Below, in pieces: positions 34,696-44,022 of a stretch of DNA of 64,000 nucleotides. Every line of letters starts with the position of its first letter. Position 1 is the stretch's first letter. Made by a program: the position numbers and the translations under genes. Where the stretch lies: NCBI RefSeq assembly GCF_002287375.1, contig NZ_NPOA01000014.1:62001-126000 (forward strand), given 5' to 3'. This DNA is from Virgibacillus profundi. Its GTDB lineage: Bacteria; Bacillota; Bacilli; Bacillales; Amphibacillaceae. The notes under the pieces are model-generated. The model did no database searches. It was not told the origin of the DNA and saw only the letters and a list, made by a program, of their open reading frames with translations.

Positions 34696-35283
34696 TCATT
34701 TTTTAACTTGTCCAACTATCCCATAAAAGAAAATCCTTGTAAGATCTTCAGTTAATGGCAACATATCTTGAGCAACACCGTCACGTTGCATATATTCTTT
34801 AAACATTTGCATATAGATTATAATTGCTTCATTCGAAATACTTGGATCTATAAATCCCTGTTCTCTTCCCTCGTTAAATAAATCTATAAGAAGCGGTAGC
34901 GCCTTATTTGTATATAAATCCTCTACATAGCTCTTTCCTGTTGAATAATCTTTCATAAAGTCCTGAAAAAAATTATCACTCATTTGATCAGCAAGATTGC
35001 TTTTTTCAAATGTAATTTGCCTTATTTTTTCATCAAATGGAAGATTACTGCATAGAATTGCTTTTTGTTCATCCCATACTTGATCTACATAGAATTTTAA
35101 GACCTCATCAGTCAATTTATCCTTACTTTCAAAGTAATTATATATAGTAACCTGAGAAACAGCTGCATTTTTAGCAATTTCAGCCACAGAAACTTTTTGC
35201 ACGCCAAATTCCATAAATAATGCCAAAGCTGCTTCTAATATACTTCTTTTCTTTTGTTCTTTACGTCGCTCAAAACCGTTCAT
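34696..35283 (-). CDS. TetR/AcrR-family regulator, divergent to ABC exporter
   Basis: A 195-aa regulator with the TetR DNA-binding domain (about 8-55): KRSILEAALALFMEFG, VAEIAKNAAVSQVTIYNYF. The C-terminal ligand domain is unassigned. ATG 35283 follows GAGGTGA; the six-codon extension includes that site. It is divergent from a three-gene ABC-2 exporter with a shared 160-bp control region, the classic layout for a repressor of a drug exporter. Confidence 0.85.
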   Translation of the reverse strand: MNGFERRKEQKKRSILEAALALFMEFGVQKVSVAEIAKNAAVSQVTIYNYFESKDKLTDEVLKFYVDQVWDEQKAILCSNLPFDEKIRQITFEKSNLADQMSDNFFQDFMKDYSTGKSYVEDLYTNKALPLLIDLFNEGREQGFIDPSISNEAIIIYMQMFKEYMQRDGVAQDMLPLTEDLTRIFFYGIVGQVKK

Positions 35284-35311
35284 AACTTTCACCTCAATCA
35301 TAGTTTAATAA

Positions 35312-35385
35312 AAGTTTTGTAATAAAACAACTTAAATAGTTCATATGCTATTGCAAAGTAGAATGCTTTTATATATTATGAACTA
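35312..35385. promoter_or_regulatory. Shared control region, TetR / ABC-2 exporter
   Basis: Two repeat structures are visible. An imperfect palindrome with AAGTT/AACTT ends lies at 35312-35333. A perfect 9-bp inverted pair is TAGTTCATA (35337-35345) and TATGAACTA (35377-35385). Either may be the TetR operator. Confidence 0.45.
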
Positions 35386-35447
35386 TACAAGGTAAAATAT
35401 TTCAAAATTAAATGAGGGCATTCCCCGCAAGAGGAGGAGAATATAAT

Positions 35448-36356
35448 ATGTCTGTATTGGAAGTAAGGAATCTGACGAAGAAATTTGGAAAGTTTACAGC
35501 TTTAAATGGTGTAGATATTAATGTGAATAAAGGTGAGGTTTTTGGTTTTATCGGTCCAAATGGCGCAGGGAAATCGACTACTATTCGTGTGTTGCTGGGT
35601 ATTTTAAAGGCAACAGAAGGTGAAGCAAACATTTTCGGTAAGGATGCTTGGTCAGATGCTGTTGAAATTCACAAAAGCATTGCATATGTCCCGGGTGACG
35701 TGAATTTGTGGCCAAACTTAACCGGTGGGGAAGTAATTGATTTATTTGTGAAACTGCGTGGGGGTAATAATAAAAGTCGCCGCGAGGAACTTATCAATAA
35801 ATTCGATTTAGATCCAACTAAAAAGTGCCGAACCTATTCAAAAGGAAATAGGCAAAAGGTTGCTTTAGTTGCGGCATTTTCCTCTGATGCAGACTTATAT
35901 ATTTTAGATGAACCAACATCAGGGCTGGATCCTTTGATGGAACAGGTTTTTCAGGAATGTGTAATCGATGCAAAAAAAGCTGGAAAAAGTGTCCTGCTTT
36001 CAAGTCATATTTTATCAGAAGTGGAAAAGCTTTGTGACAGAGTGGGGATTATTCGCCAAGGTAAAATTATCGAAACAGGTTCATTGAATGAATTACGTCA
36101 TTTAACACGGACAAATTTGCTTGTGGAAACGAAACAGCCGATCACTTCGTTAAATGAATTAAAAGGCGTTCACGACATCGAGGAAAAAGATCAAGCACTT
36201 TCATTCCAGGTGGATACAGAAGAACTGGATACGATTATTAAACATGTAAGTCAGTTTGGTATTGTGAAACTGGAAAGTGCACCACCAACCTTGGAGGATT
36301 TATTTATGCGGCATTACGAAAATAAAGATGAGGCAGGGGCAGGAGGTGCTTCCTGA
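35448..36356 (+). CDS. ABC-2 exporter ATP-binding protein
   Basis: A 302-aa ATPase of the drug-exporter (DrrA-like) type: Walker A GPNGAGKST, signature-region YSKGNRQKVALVAAF (degenerate SKGNRQK in place of LSGGQ, normal in this subgroup), Walker B LYILDEPTSGLDP and switch His in SSHILSEV. A C-terminal extension (about 220-302) is typical. ATG 35448 follows GAGGAGGAGA. It overlaps the first permease by one base. It probably energises both permeases. Confidence 0.88.
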   Translation: MSVLEVRNLTKKFGKFTALNGVDINVNKGEVFGFIGPNGAGKSTTIRVLLGILKATEGEANIFGKDAWSDAVEIHKSIAYVPGDVNLWPNLTGGEVIDLFVKLRGGNNKSRREELINKFDLDPTKKCRTYSKGNRQKVALVAAFSSDADLYILDEPTSGLDPLMEQVFQECVIDAKKAGKSVLLSSHILSEVEKLCDRVGIIRQGKIIETGSLNELRHLTRTNLLVETKQPITSLNELKGVHDIEEKDQALSFQVDTEELDTIIKHVSQFGIVKLESAPPTLEDLFMRHYENKDEAGAGGAS

Positions 36357-37957
36357 TGGCTGGTTCTATTACTAAAAATACCGGCTCCCTATCCAGATTT
36401 ATAATGAGACGGGATCGCATTCGTATTCCTTTATGGATAATCGGCATTTCCTTCTTTACATTAATGGTACCGATTGCTTTTGGGGATATGTATTCCTCTC
36501 AACAAGAAAGGGATGTTATGGCGGAAACGATGCAAAATCCTGCGATGACAGCAATGGTAGGGCCTGGGAATCTGGGAAATTATACTATTGGTGCCATGAC
36601 AACACATCAAATGCTGCTTTTAACAGCGGTTGTTGTTGGGCTAATGAGTATTCTGCTTGTGAATCGTCATACACGGGCAGATGAAGAAGATGGGCGTATC
36701 GAAATGATTCGTTCCTTGCCTGTGGGTCGTTTATCAAATGTAAATGCAACATTATTTGTTTTAGTTATAACGAATGTGGTTTTGGCAATGGTAACGGGTT
36801 TTGGTTTATTTGCATTAGGCATAGAAAGTATGGATTTGGAAGGATCATTACTTTATGGTACTGCTTTAGGTGCAACAGGGATTCTATTTGCAGGAGTTAC
36901 TGCTGTATTTGCACAGCTGTCAGAAAGCTCCCGTGGCGTGATCGGTTATTCTATCGCAGTGCTGCTTCTGGCTTATCTTGTCCGTGCTGTTGGTGATGTG
37001 GGCAATGAAACTTTATCTTGGCTCTCTCCTTTAGGGTGGATTACTCAATCAGAAGCCTATTCGAATAATAATTGGTGGCCCATTCTATTAACGGTAGGTG
37101 TATCTATTATTCTATTTATTTTTGCGAATTATCTAAATGCAATTCGAGATTTGGAAGCGGGCTTTTTCCCGGCAAGACCTGGGAGGAAGAACGCATCAGC
37201 CTTTTTACAAAGTCCAATGGGTCTTGCCTTAAGATTACAGCGTACCGGAATAATCGCCTGGGCAATTGGCTTGTTCGTCATGGGGATTTCCTATGGATCT
37301 GTTATGGGAGATTTGGAATCGTTCTTTGAAGGTAACGAGATGCTGGAACAAATGCTGGTTGCTGAAGAAGGCTATTCACTGACAGAACAGTTTATTCCGA
37401 TGTTGTTGATGGTAATGGGAATACTCGCCACAGTACCTCCTGTAATGGCCATGAATAAATTGATTGGCGAAGAAAAAAAGAACCGTGTTGAACATTTGCT
37501 TGGAAGAGCTGTTTCACGTACGAAGCTGGCGGGGAGCTATCTGCTTATATCCATCTTGAATGGATTTATCATGATTTCACTTGCTGCTATCGGGCTTTGG
37601 TCTGCAGCTTTAGCGGTTATGGAAGACGGATTTGAATTTGGTACGATTTATGGAGCTGCGCTGGTTTACTATCCCGCTATGCTTGTCATGATTGGTTTTG
37701 CTGTATTGTTAATCGGTTTTCTGCCAAAATTGACCAGTCTAATTTGGTTATATGTGGTTTATTCTTTCTTTGTTCTTTATATGGGAGGACTATTTCAATT
37801 TCCGGATTGGGTTGGGAAGTTTTCACCATTCGGCTATATTCCACAGCTTCCGGTTGAAAGTATGGAATGGCTGCCGATAATTATTTTAACAATTATCGCT
37901 GCTTTCTTGATGATTATTGGATTTATTGGATATAACAAGCGGGATATTGAAGGATAG
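36356..37957 (+). CDS. ABC-2 exporter permease, first copy
   Basis: A 533-aa membrane protein with about 12 helices in two repeated halves, related to polyketide/antibiotic exporter permeases. The characteristic segment HTRADEEDGRIEMIRSLPVGR lies near residue 105, written here within 21 letters only as HTRADEEDGR and EMIRSLPVGR. ATG 36356 overlaps the ATPase stop. A close paralogue follows 84 bp downstream. Confidence 0.83.
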   Translation: MAGSITKNTGSLSRFIMRRDRIRIPLWIIGISFFTLMVPIAFGDMYSSQQERDVMAETMQNPAMTAMVGPGNLGNYTIGAMTTHQMLLLTAVVVGLMSILLVNRHTRADEEDGRIEMIRSLPVGRLSNVNATLFVLVITNVVLAMVTGFGLFALGIESMDLEGSLLYGTALGATGILFAGVTAVFAQLSESSRGVIGYSIAVLLLAYLVRAVGDVGNETLSWLSPLGWITQSEAYSNNNWWPILLTVGVSIILFIFANYLNAIRDLEAGFFPARPGRKNASAFLQSPMGLALRLQRTGIIAWAIGLFVMGISYGSVMGDLESFFEGNEMLEQMLVAEEGYSLTEQFIPMLLMVMGILATVPPVMAMNKLIGEEKKNRVEHLLGRAVSRTKLAGSYLLISILNGFIMISLAAIGLWSAALAVMEDGFEFGTIYGAALVYYPAMLVMIGFAVLLIGFLPKLTSLIWLYVVYSFFVLYMGGLFQFPDWVGKFSPFGYIPQLPVESMEWLPIIILTIIAAFLMIIGFIGYNKRDIEG

Positions 37958-38040
37958 CAAGCAGTCCTCAAGTCTTATAGAAAGCGATGAAGTGGTTGGG
38001 GGCGGTTCCCCTTTTTGATGTGGTTTGGAGGTTGTTTATT

Positions 38041-39651
38041 GTGAACATTCATTTATTTAAAGGAACAGGTAAATTAACAGGGCTGCTTTTAAGGCAGCAG
38101 CGCTTCAAAATACTTATTTGGCTGCTTGGATTAATACTAATTACATTATCGGTTGCGACGGCATATCCGGATATGTATACAGATGAGAAGTCTAAACAGG
38201 CATTTTCGCTTACAATGGATAATCCTGCCATGGTTGCAATGCTTGGTTCAGGGTATGAAGGACAGGATTATTTAAATTCAATAGGAACATTATTTGCACA
38301 TGAAATGCTGCTCTTTACAGCAATTGCAGTTGCGATTATGAGTATTTTACTTGTCGGTAGAAGTACCCGGGCAGATGAAGAAGATGGACGTACGGAAATG
38401 ATTCATGCGCTTCCGGTTGGTCGGCTTTCCTATGTAAGTGCTGCAATAATTATACTGATAGCTGTAAATGTGGTACTGACTCTTTTAATTGGACTGGGAT
38501 TGTCAGTATTGGGAATAGAGGGTATTAACCCAGAAAGTTCATTTTTATATGGTGCCATTTTAGGTGCAACCGGCTTAGTTTTCGGTGGGTTCACAGCAAT
38601 TTTTGCACAGCTTGCAGAAACTTCAAGAGGAACTACAATGCTTTCATTTGCTGTATTAATTGTGGCATATCTTATTCGTGCAGTTGGCGATGTGAGCAAT
38701 GAATCGATATCGCTTTTTTCACCATTGGGCTGGACGGTAAGAACGGATGTATTTGCTGAAGATGATTGGTGGTCAGTTTTCCTGTCACTTGTTTTAAGTG
38801 GCGTAATTATAATTATAGTTTTCTATTTAAAATCAATTCGTGATCTGGGTTCCGGTTTTATACCGGCTCGGGGTGGAAGAAAATACGCTTCATCATTCCT
38901 GCAAACTCCAATTGGTCTTACATTACGATTGCAGCTTACTAATATCATTTCATGGGGAATCGGCCTGTTTGCATTAGGTGCTGCATTTGGCTCCATTTTG
39001 GGCGACCTGGAAACTTATTTTGCAGATATTGAATTCATGCAAGCGTTTTTGACAGAAGAACAAGGTTACACAATGACAGAACAGTTTATCGTATTATTAA
39101 TGGCGATTATGTCACTAATCGGCACGATTCCTGCAGTAATGACTGTGTTGAAACTAAAAGGGGAAGAAAATAAAAACCGTACGGAATATTTGTATAGCCG
39201 TGCATTATCACGGACGCGGTTGCTTGGTGGGTATTTTCTGTTAGCGATAGTTGTAAGTATTATGATGCAGCTACTGACAGCGATTGGTTTATGGTCTGCA
39301 GCGGCTACAGTTATGGAAGAAGGATTAACACTGGGAACAATTTTTAAATCAGCGTTTATATATTTGCCAGCTATGTGGGTTGTAGTTGGGCTTGCTGTTT
39401 TAATGATAGGGCTTATTCCAAAAGCAACAGGATTTGTCTGGTTTTATGTAGTATATGGATTTGTTGTCATCTATCTTAATGGAATACTTGATTTCCCGGA
39501 ATGGGTTAACAATCTTTCAGTATATGAACATATCCCGCAAATTCCTGTTGAAGAAATGGATTTTATGAAAATTACTGTACTTATAATCATTGCAGTAATA
39601 CTAACATTTGCTGGTTTTTTGGGCTATAACAGAAGAGATATCGAAGGATGA
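38041..39651 (+). CDS. ABC-2 exporter permease, second copy
   Basis: A 536-aa paralogue of the preceding permease, collinear along its length. Shared landmarks are TRADEEDGR...EMI, LPVGRLS, RAVGDV, LSPLGW-type FSPLGW, ARGGRKYASSFLQ and the C-terminal GYNRRDIEG (the first copy ends GYNKRDIEG). GTG 38041 is chosen because GGAGG (about 38025-38029) precedes it and the length then equals the paralogue; the frame from ATG 37987 lacks a site. Tandem duplication gives a possible heteromeric exporter. Confidence 0.83.
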   Translation: MNIHLFKGTGKLTGLLLRQQRFKILIWLLGLILITLSVATAYPDMYTDEKSKQAFSLTMDNPAMVAMLGSGYEGQDYLNSIGTLFAHEMLLFTAIAVAIMSILLVGRSTRADEEDGRTEMIHALPVGRLSYVSAAIIILIAVNVVLTLLIGLGLSVLGIEGINPESSFLYGAILGATGLVFGGFTAIFAQLAETSRGTTMLSFAVLIVAYLIRAVGDVSNESISLFSPLGWTVRTDVFAEDDWWSVFLSLVLSGVIIIIVFYLKSIRDLGSGFIPARGGRKYASSFLQTPIGLTLRLQLTNIISWGIGLFALGAAFGSILGDLETYFADIEFMQAFLTEEQGYTMTEQFIVLLMAIMSLIGTIPAVMTVLKLKGEENKNRTEYLYSRALSRTRLLGGYFLLAIVVSIMMQLLTAIGLWSAAATVMEEGLTLGTIFKSAFIYLPAMWVVVGLAVLMIGLIPKATGFVWFYVVYGFVVIYLNGILDFPEWVNNLSVYEHIPQIPVEEMDFMKITVLIIIAVILTFAGFLGYNRRDIEG

Positions 39652-39705
39652 TTGTGCTGTTTTAAGAGAATAATAAAAGCAATCAAATTTCAGGAGGAGT
39701 GTTTG

Positions 39706-40503
39706 TTGAAAATGATTCGCTTTATAATTATTTTGTTAACAGTATTCATCTGCTCAACTATTGAGGTTCATGCTGCTGAAAGGCAGAAGGATCCTGATGA
39801 AATTGTAAAGGATTTTCTGCCAGTAAACTCAGAGCTGGTGAAGGCTGAGGAACCTGTAGGTACGAAAGCAATTCAGCGATATGATTTTGATAGTGATGGA
39901 CAGGCCGAATTGATCGTAACCTTCAAGGAGAAAGATCAATTAAAAGCAATGGTTCTGAAAAAAGAAAGTGGCCAATGGAAAAAGGTTTGGGAGGTAACGG
40001 GAGAGGGCTTTGATATACATTATTCTGGTTTAGAAGATATGGATGGCAATGGAGCTAAGGAATATCTGATTGGCTGGATGATTGGGGCTTCTGCAGGCAA
40101 TGAATTAGAAATTTTTCAATGGCAGAACGGTTCTTTGCATAAATTAAATGACACTATCCCTTATCATAAACTGGAAACACTTAACGAGGGAAAACAAACA
40201 TATTTAGCGGTCTGGCAGCGCTTTTGCTGTGATGCTTATACAGTTGAAGTTTTAAAATGGAATGGAACCAAATTTATTCAGGATGATAAAATGTTCATGA
40301 TGTACTATCCAAAAATAAAAGCATTTTATGAAGAAAAGATATCGAAAATGGATGCCTGGTATTATTGGTATGCACTAGCAGATGCGCAAGTGAAGGCAAA
40401 TTTGCTGCAGGAAGCGGTTTTGTCAATAGAAAAAGGGCTGACATTGGATCCGGATAATGAGCAGCTTTTGAAATTGAAGAAGAAGCTGGAGCTAGGAGAA
40501 TAA
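39706..40503 (+). CDS. Secreted protein with FG-GAP-like motifs and TPR-like tail
   Basis: A 265-aa protein with a signal peptide: MKMIRF, a hydrophobic core IIILLTVFICST, and a VHA-A-like cleavage site near residue 24. Two Asp-rich calcium-loop-like motifs, DFDSDGQAEL and DMDGNGAKEYL, resemble integrin/FG-GAP repeats. The C-terminal AVLSIEKGLTLDPDNEQLLKL looks like one TPR unit; the segment is described by its ends. TTG 39706 has AGGAGGAG 6 bp upstream. It is 54 bp after the second permease, with no terminator between, so it may belong to that operon. Function unknown. Confidence 0.65.
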   Translation: MKMIRFIIILLTVFICSTIEVHAAERQKDPDEIVKDFLPVNSELVKAEEPVGTKAIQRYDFDSDGQAELIVTFKEKDQLKAMVLKKESGQWKKVWEVTGEGFDIHYSGLEDMDGNGAKEYLIGWMIGASAGNELEIFQWQNGSLHKLNDTIPYHKLETLNEGKQTYLAVWQRFCCDAYTVEVLKWNGTKFIQDDKMFMMYYPKIKAFYEEKISKMDAWYYWYALADAQVKANLLQEAVLSIEKGLTLDPDNEQLLKLKKKLELGE

Positions 40504-40522
40504 AGGGAAGATTATATCTAAG

Positions 40523-40562
40523 GCAATTCTTGATCAAACGTTTGATCAAGAATTGCTTTTTT
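40523..40562 (+). terminator. Terminator made from a perfect 34-bp palindrome
   Basis: 40523-40556 is perfectly self-complementary (GCAATTCT at the left end, GATCAAACGTTTGATC at the centre) and runs into six T. It serves as a terminator, yet its centre equals the palindrome core at 24451. Confidence 0.85.
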
Positions 40563-40651
40563 GATATATATTAAAAAATACATGTTATCATTAGGAAGGA
40601 TTTTCATCATACATTATAGATAATGATATAGGAAATATAAGGGGAGTAACT

Positions 40652-41266
40652 ATGGAAAATTGGATTACACAAATTATGGAGCAGTTTGGTTATTTCGGTA
40701 TTTTCCTGTTAATAACACTGGAGAATTTATTCCCGCCTATTCCATCAGAGGTTATTTTAACGTTTGGAGGATTTATGACCACCCAATCAAATCTAGGAAT
40801 ATTGGGAGTCGTAGTAGTTTCGACAGCGGGATCAGTATTTGGAGCAATTATTCTATATGGAATTGGGCTTCTTCTTGACGTAAACAAAATGGAGAGAATT
40901 GTTGAGAAGTATGGACATATTTTAAGACTAACCAAAAAAGATATCTATAAAGCAGATAAATGGTTTGATAAGTATGGTGTATGGACAGTATTTTTCTGTC
41001 GCTTTATCCCGGTAATCAGAAGCTTAATCTCTTTGCCTGCAGGTATGTCACGAATGAACTTTGTCACTTTTCTATTGTTGACAATACTTGGAACTTTAAT
41101 TTGGAATGTGGTATTAGTAAATCTCGGTGCAGCAGTAGGGGGTTCCTGGGAAACAATTGTAGGCTACATGGAAATTTATTCAGATGTGGCTTATGCAGTG
41201 CTGGGACTGTTGGCAATAGTGTTTGTTGTTTTGTATGTGAGAAAGAGGATATTGAAGAATAAATGA
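40652..41266 (+). CDS. DedA-family membrane protein
   Basis: A 204-aa DedA/SNARE-associated protein with about five membrane segments. It begins FGYFGIFLLITLENLFPPIPSE (outer parts quoted), the family's conserved acidic and proline-rich re-entrant region. FFCRFIPVIRSLISLPAGMSRM holds the conserved Arg and Gly. DedA proteins flip undecaprenyl phosphate or other lipids and use the proton gradient. GGGGAG precedes ATG 40652. A second, more distant DedA lies at 44023. Confidence 0.88.
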   Translation: MENWITQIMEQFGYFGIFLLITLENLFPPIPSEVILTFGGFMTTQSNLGILGVVVVSTAGSVFGAIILYGIGLLLDVNKMERIVEKYGHILRLTKKDIYKADKWFDKYGVWTVFFCRFIPVIRSLISLPAGMSRMNFVTFLLLTILGTLIWNVVLVNLGAAVGGSWETIVGYMEIYSDVAYAVLGLLAIVFVVLYVRKRILKNK

Positions 41267-41320
41267 ATGTTTTATTTAGGATGATTGACTTCAGAGTTTG
41301 TGTCCCATGTATTCTTATAG

Positions 41321-41329
41321 TGGTATAAT
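41321..41329 (+). promoter_or_regulatory. Extended -10 promoter of the Uma2 gene
   Basis: TGGTATAAT is a perfect extended -10 (TGnTATAAT). There is no good -35, which such promoters do not need. Confidence 0.55.
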
Positions 41330-41362
41330 AGAGCCAATAAATTTTCAGATGGGGTGATTTAA

Positions 41363-41941
41363 ATGTCATTTCTGAAAGAGGACCGAATATATACGTATGC
41401 CGATTATTTATCATGGCCCGAGGATGTAAGAGCGGAGATTATTGATGGTACTCCATATTTACAGGCTGCTCCTTCTAGGATTCACCAGGAAATTCTATTA
41501 GGATTAGTTCGTCAAGTTGGTGATTTTTTGGATGGAAAGGAATGCAAGGTTTATCCAGCACCCTTTCAAGTTGTATTAGACCCTGAGGGGGAAAATACTG
41601 ATGAAGAAGATAGTCAAAATGTATTTGAACCTGATATAACGATTGTTTGTGATAAGTCGAAATTAGATGATGCTGGTTGCAAAGGCAGCCCTGATTTAGT
41701 AATGGAGATTATTTCGCCTTCAACTGCCAGGAAAGATAAGATCGAGAAGTTCAATAAATATGAGCAGGCTGGTGTTAAAGAGTACTGGATTATAGAACCT
41801 CAGGAAAAGATTGTTAGTGTGTTTACACTTCAGGAAAATCAGGGATACGGCAGGCCGAATCTCTACTCAGATGAAGATCAGGTAAAGATCACTATTTTTG
41901 AAGATTTGAAAATTGATTTGAAACTGGTCTTTTCATTTTAA
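41363..41941 (+). CDS. Uma2-family endonuclease-like protein
   Basis: A 192-aa DUF820/Uma2 protein with a PD-(D/E)xK nuclease-like fold. Landmarks are YADYLSWPEDVRAEIIDG, the central FEPDITIVCD (Asp of the core), PDLVMEIISPSTARKDKIEK with the conserved Glu and Lys, and YEQAGVKEYWIIEP. The family is abundant in cyanobacteria and patchy in Bacillaceae; in vivo function is unproven. GGGGTGAT precedes ATG 41363. It is monocistronic, closed by a terminator. Confidence 0.83.
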   Translation: MSFLKEDRIYTYADYLSWPEDVRAEIIDGTPYLQAAPSRIHQEILLGLVRQVGDFLDGKECKVYPAPFQVVLDPEGENTDEEDSQNVFEPDITIVCDKSKLDDAGCKGSPDLVMEIISPSTARKDKIEKFNKYEQAGVKEYWIIEPQEKIVSVFTLQENQGYGRPNLYSDEDQVKITIFEDLKIDLKLVFSF

Positions 41942-41958
41942 TAGGCATTCACTTTAGT

Positions 41959-41993
41959 AAAGCTGTGTGACAAAAAGGTCGTGCAGCTTTTTT
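41959..41993 (+). terminator. Intrinsic terminator after Uma2 gene
   Basis: AAAGCTG (41959-41965) pairs with CAGCTTT (41984-41990), with some inner pairing. A T-run follows. Confidence 0.75.
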
Positions 41994-42133
41994 GGTGGTG
42001 GGAATTACATGGTAAGAGATTAATTTCACTGGGCAATGAAAGAACATCAAGATGGACGCAGAACTAATAAATATGTACATTAGAATGGATAAATAAGTTC
42101 TTCACTTAGGAATACAAATGACAGGAGAATATA

Positions 42134-43870
42134 ATGGGAAAACAACAAAAACAAGGATTAAAACCATTTATTTCATTGGTTCTATCAACAAATATTCCAA
42201 AAATGGCTCTAACATTTGGATTAATCGGTAGTATCATTACAATGCTTGTCGGTCTTTCTATACCATTACTTACTAAAGAATTGGTAGATGGATTTTCCGT
42301 AGAAGCATTAAGCACCACACTTATCATTATCATTTTTGTAGTATTTATTTTACAAGCGATAGTAGACGGGGTATCAACTTATTTACTTTCAGCGGTAGGA
42401 CAGAAAATTGTTGCAAGACTTAGAGAAATGATGTGGTTTAAGCTTATTCGTTTGCCAGTAAGCTATTTTGACAAACATGCAAGCGGGGAATCCGTGAGTA
42501 GAGTTGTAAATGATACTGGTATTGTAAAGAACTTAATTTCACAGCAATTTCCTCAGTTTATAACAGGATTGATCACAATTGTTGGGGCGCTGGTTATCTT
42601 ATTAATTATGGACTGGAAAATGACATTATTAATGATAATAGCCGTACCAGTGACTTTTCTGGTTATGATGCCGCTTGGAAGCAGGATGGCAAAAATATCT
42701 AAGGGGCTTCAGGATCAAACAGCCACCTTTACTGGGGAAATTCAACAAACATTAGGTGAAGCCCGCTTAATGAAATCCTCTACAGCTGAGGAATTTGAAG
42801 AAGCCAAAGGATTAAAAGGCATTCGGAAAATGTATGAGTATGGTTTAAAAGAGGCAAAAATTTTCGCCCTGATTGGTCCTTTTATGTATACGATCATGAT
42901 GCTTGTGATTGTTATTATTATTGGATATGGAGGAATCCGTGTTGCAGAGGGGTCGATGTCAACCGGTTCCCTTGTTGCATTTCTGCTGTACTTGTTCCAG
43001 ATCATTTATCCTGTTACATCTTTTGCGATGTTCTTTACGGAATTACAGAAAGGAAAAGGTGCAACCGAGCGCATTATCGAGATATTGGACGTAAAAGAGG
43101 AAACAGGCAAAGAAGGTATCGAAAAGGATATTTCCAATCAATCCATTCAAGTAGGCGATGTATCATTTGCCTATAATGATGAAGAGTCTGTACTTGAAAG
43201 TATTTCCTTTACTGCCCAAGCAGGAGAAATGATTGCCTTTGCGGGCCCAAGTGGTGGTGGGAAAACGACGATGTTTGGTTTGCTTGAACGTTATTATGAG
43301 CCTACTGCAGGAGAGATTCTTATTGGTGACACACCGATAAAAGAGTTATCTATGAAATCCTGGCGCAGTCAGATTGGCTATGTTTCTCAGGAAAGTGCGA
43401 TGATGGCCGGAACTATTCGGAAAAACTTAACCTATGGCTTAAGTGATTCGAAAGAAATTCCAGATGAAGATCTATGGAATGTAGCAAAAATGGCATATGC
43501 CGATCAATTCATTATTAATTTTTCAGAAGGGTTGGACACGGAAGTTGGGGAGCGTGGTGTAAAGCTGTCAGGTGGACAACGCCAGCGGATCAATATTGCA
43601 CGTGCGTTCCTTAGGGATCCTAAAATCCTTATGATGGATGAAGCAACAGCAAGCCTTGACAGCCAGTCTGAAATGGTTGTCCAGCAAGCACTTACCCGGT
43701 TAATGGAAGGGCGCACCACTTTCGTCATTGCCCACAGGTTATCAACAATTGTTGATGCAGATAAAATTATTTTTATCGAAAAAGGAAAAGTGACAGGAAT
43801 GGGAACCCATCAGGAATTGACTCATAATCATGCATTGTATCGTGAATTTGCTGAACAACAATTAACTTGA
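42134..43870 (+). CDS. BmrA/LmrA-like multidrug ABC exporter
   Basis: A 578-aa half-transporter that would homodimerise. Six helices (about 15-300) include FDKHASGESVSRVVNDT, an exporter coupling region. The ATPase has Walker A GPSGGGKTT (about 375-383), signature KLSGGQRQRINIARAF, Walker B ILMMDEATASLDS and switch His in IAHRLS. It resembles BmrA of B. subtilis, an extruder of lipophilic drugs. ACAGGAGAA precedes ATG 42134. It is monocistronic, with a terminator after it. Confidence 0.87.
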   Translation: MGKQQKQGLKPFISLVLSTNIPKMALTFGLIGSIITMLVGLSIPLLTKELVDGFSVEALSTTLIIIIFVVFILQAIVDGVSTYLLSAVGQKIVARLREMMWFKLIRLPVSYFDKHASGESVSRVVNDTGIVKNLISQQFPQFITGLITIVGALVILLIMDWKMTLLMIIAVPVTFLVMMPLGSRMAKISKGLQDQTATFTGEIQQTLGEARLMKSSTAEEFEEAKGLKGIRKMYEYGLKEAKIFALIGPFMYTIMMLVIVIIIGYGGIRVAEGSMSTGSLVAFLLYLFQIIYPVTSFAMFFTELQKGKGATERIIEILDVKEETGKEGIEKDISNQSIQVGDVSFAYNDEESVLESISFTAQAGEMIAFAGPSGGGKTTMFGLLERYYEPTAGEILIGDTPIKELSMKSWRSQIGYVSQESAMMAGTIRKNLTYGLSDSKEIPDEDLWNVAKMAYADQFIINFSEGLDTEVGERGVKLSGGQRQRINIARAFLRDPKILMMDEATASLDSQSEMVVQQALTRLMEGRTTFVIAHRLSTIVDADKIIFIEKGKVTGMGTHQELTHNHALYREFAEQQLT

Positions 43871-43876
43871 ATGAAA

Positions 43877-43910
43877 ATAGAGTCCTCAAAATCAATTCAG
43901 GACTATTTTT
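43877..43910 (+). terminator. Intrinsic terminator after the BmrA-like gene
   Basis: AGTCCT (43881-43886) and AGGACT (43899-43904), extended by AATA/TATT-type pairs, are followed by TTTTT. Confidence 0.75.
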
Positions 43911-44022
43911 GGTTTAAAGGGTGCAGCGTATAGAAAGAAATTGGTGAGAGAAAATAACTTATGAAAACTGGTTTTTGGAAGCAATTAGATAAAAATTAAA
44001 GCTGGAAAGAAGTGAACATTCA

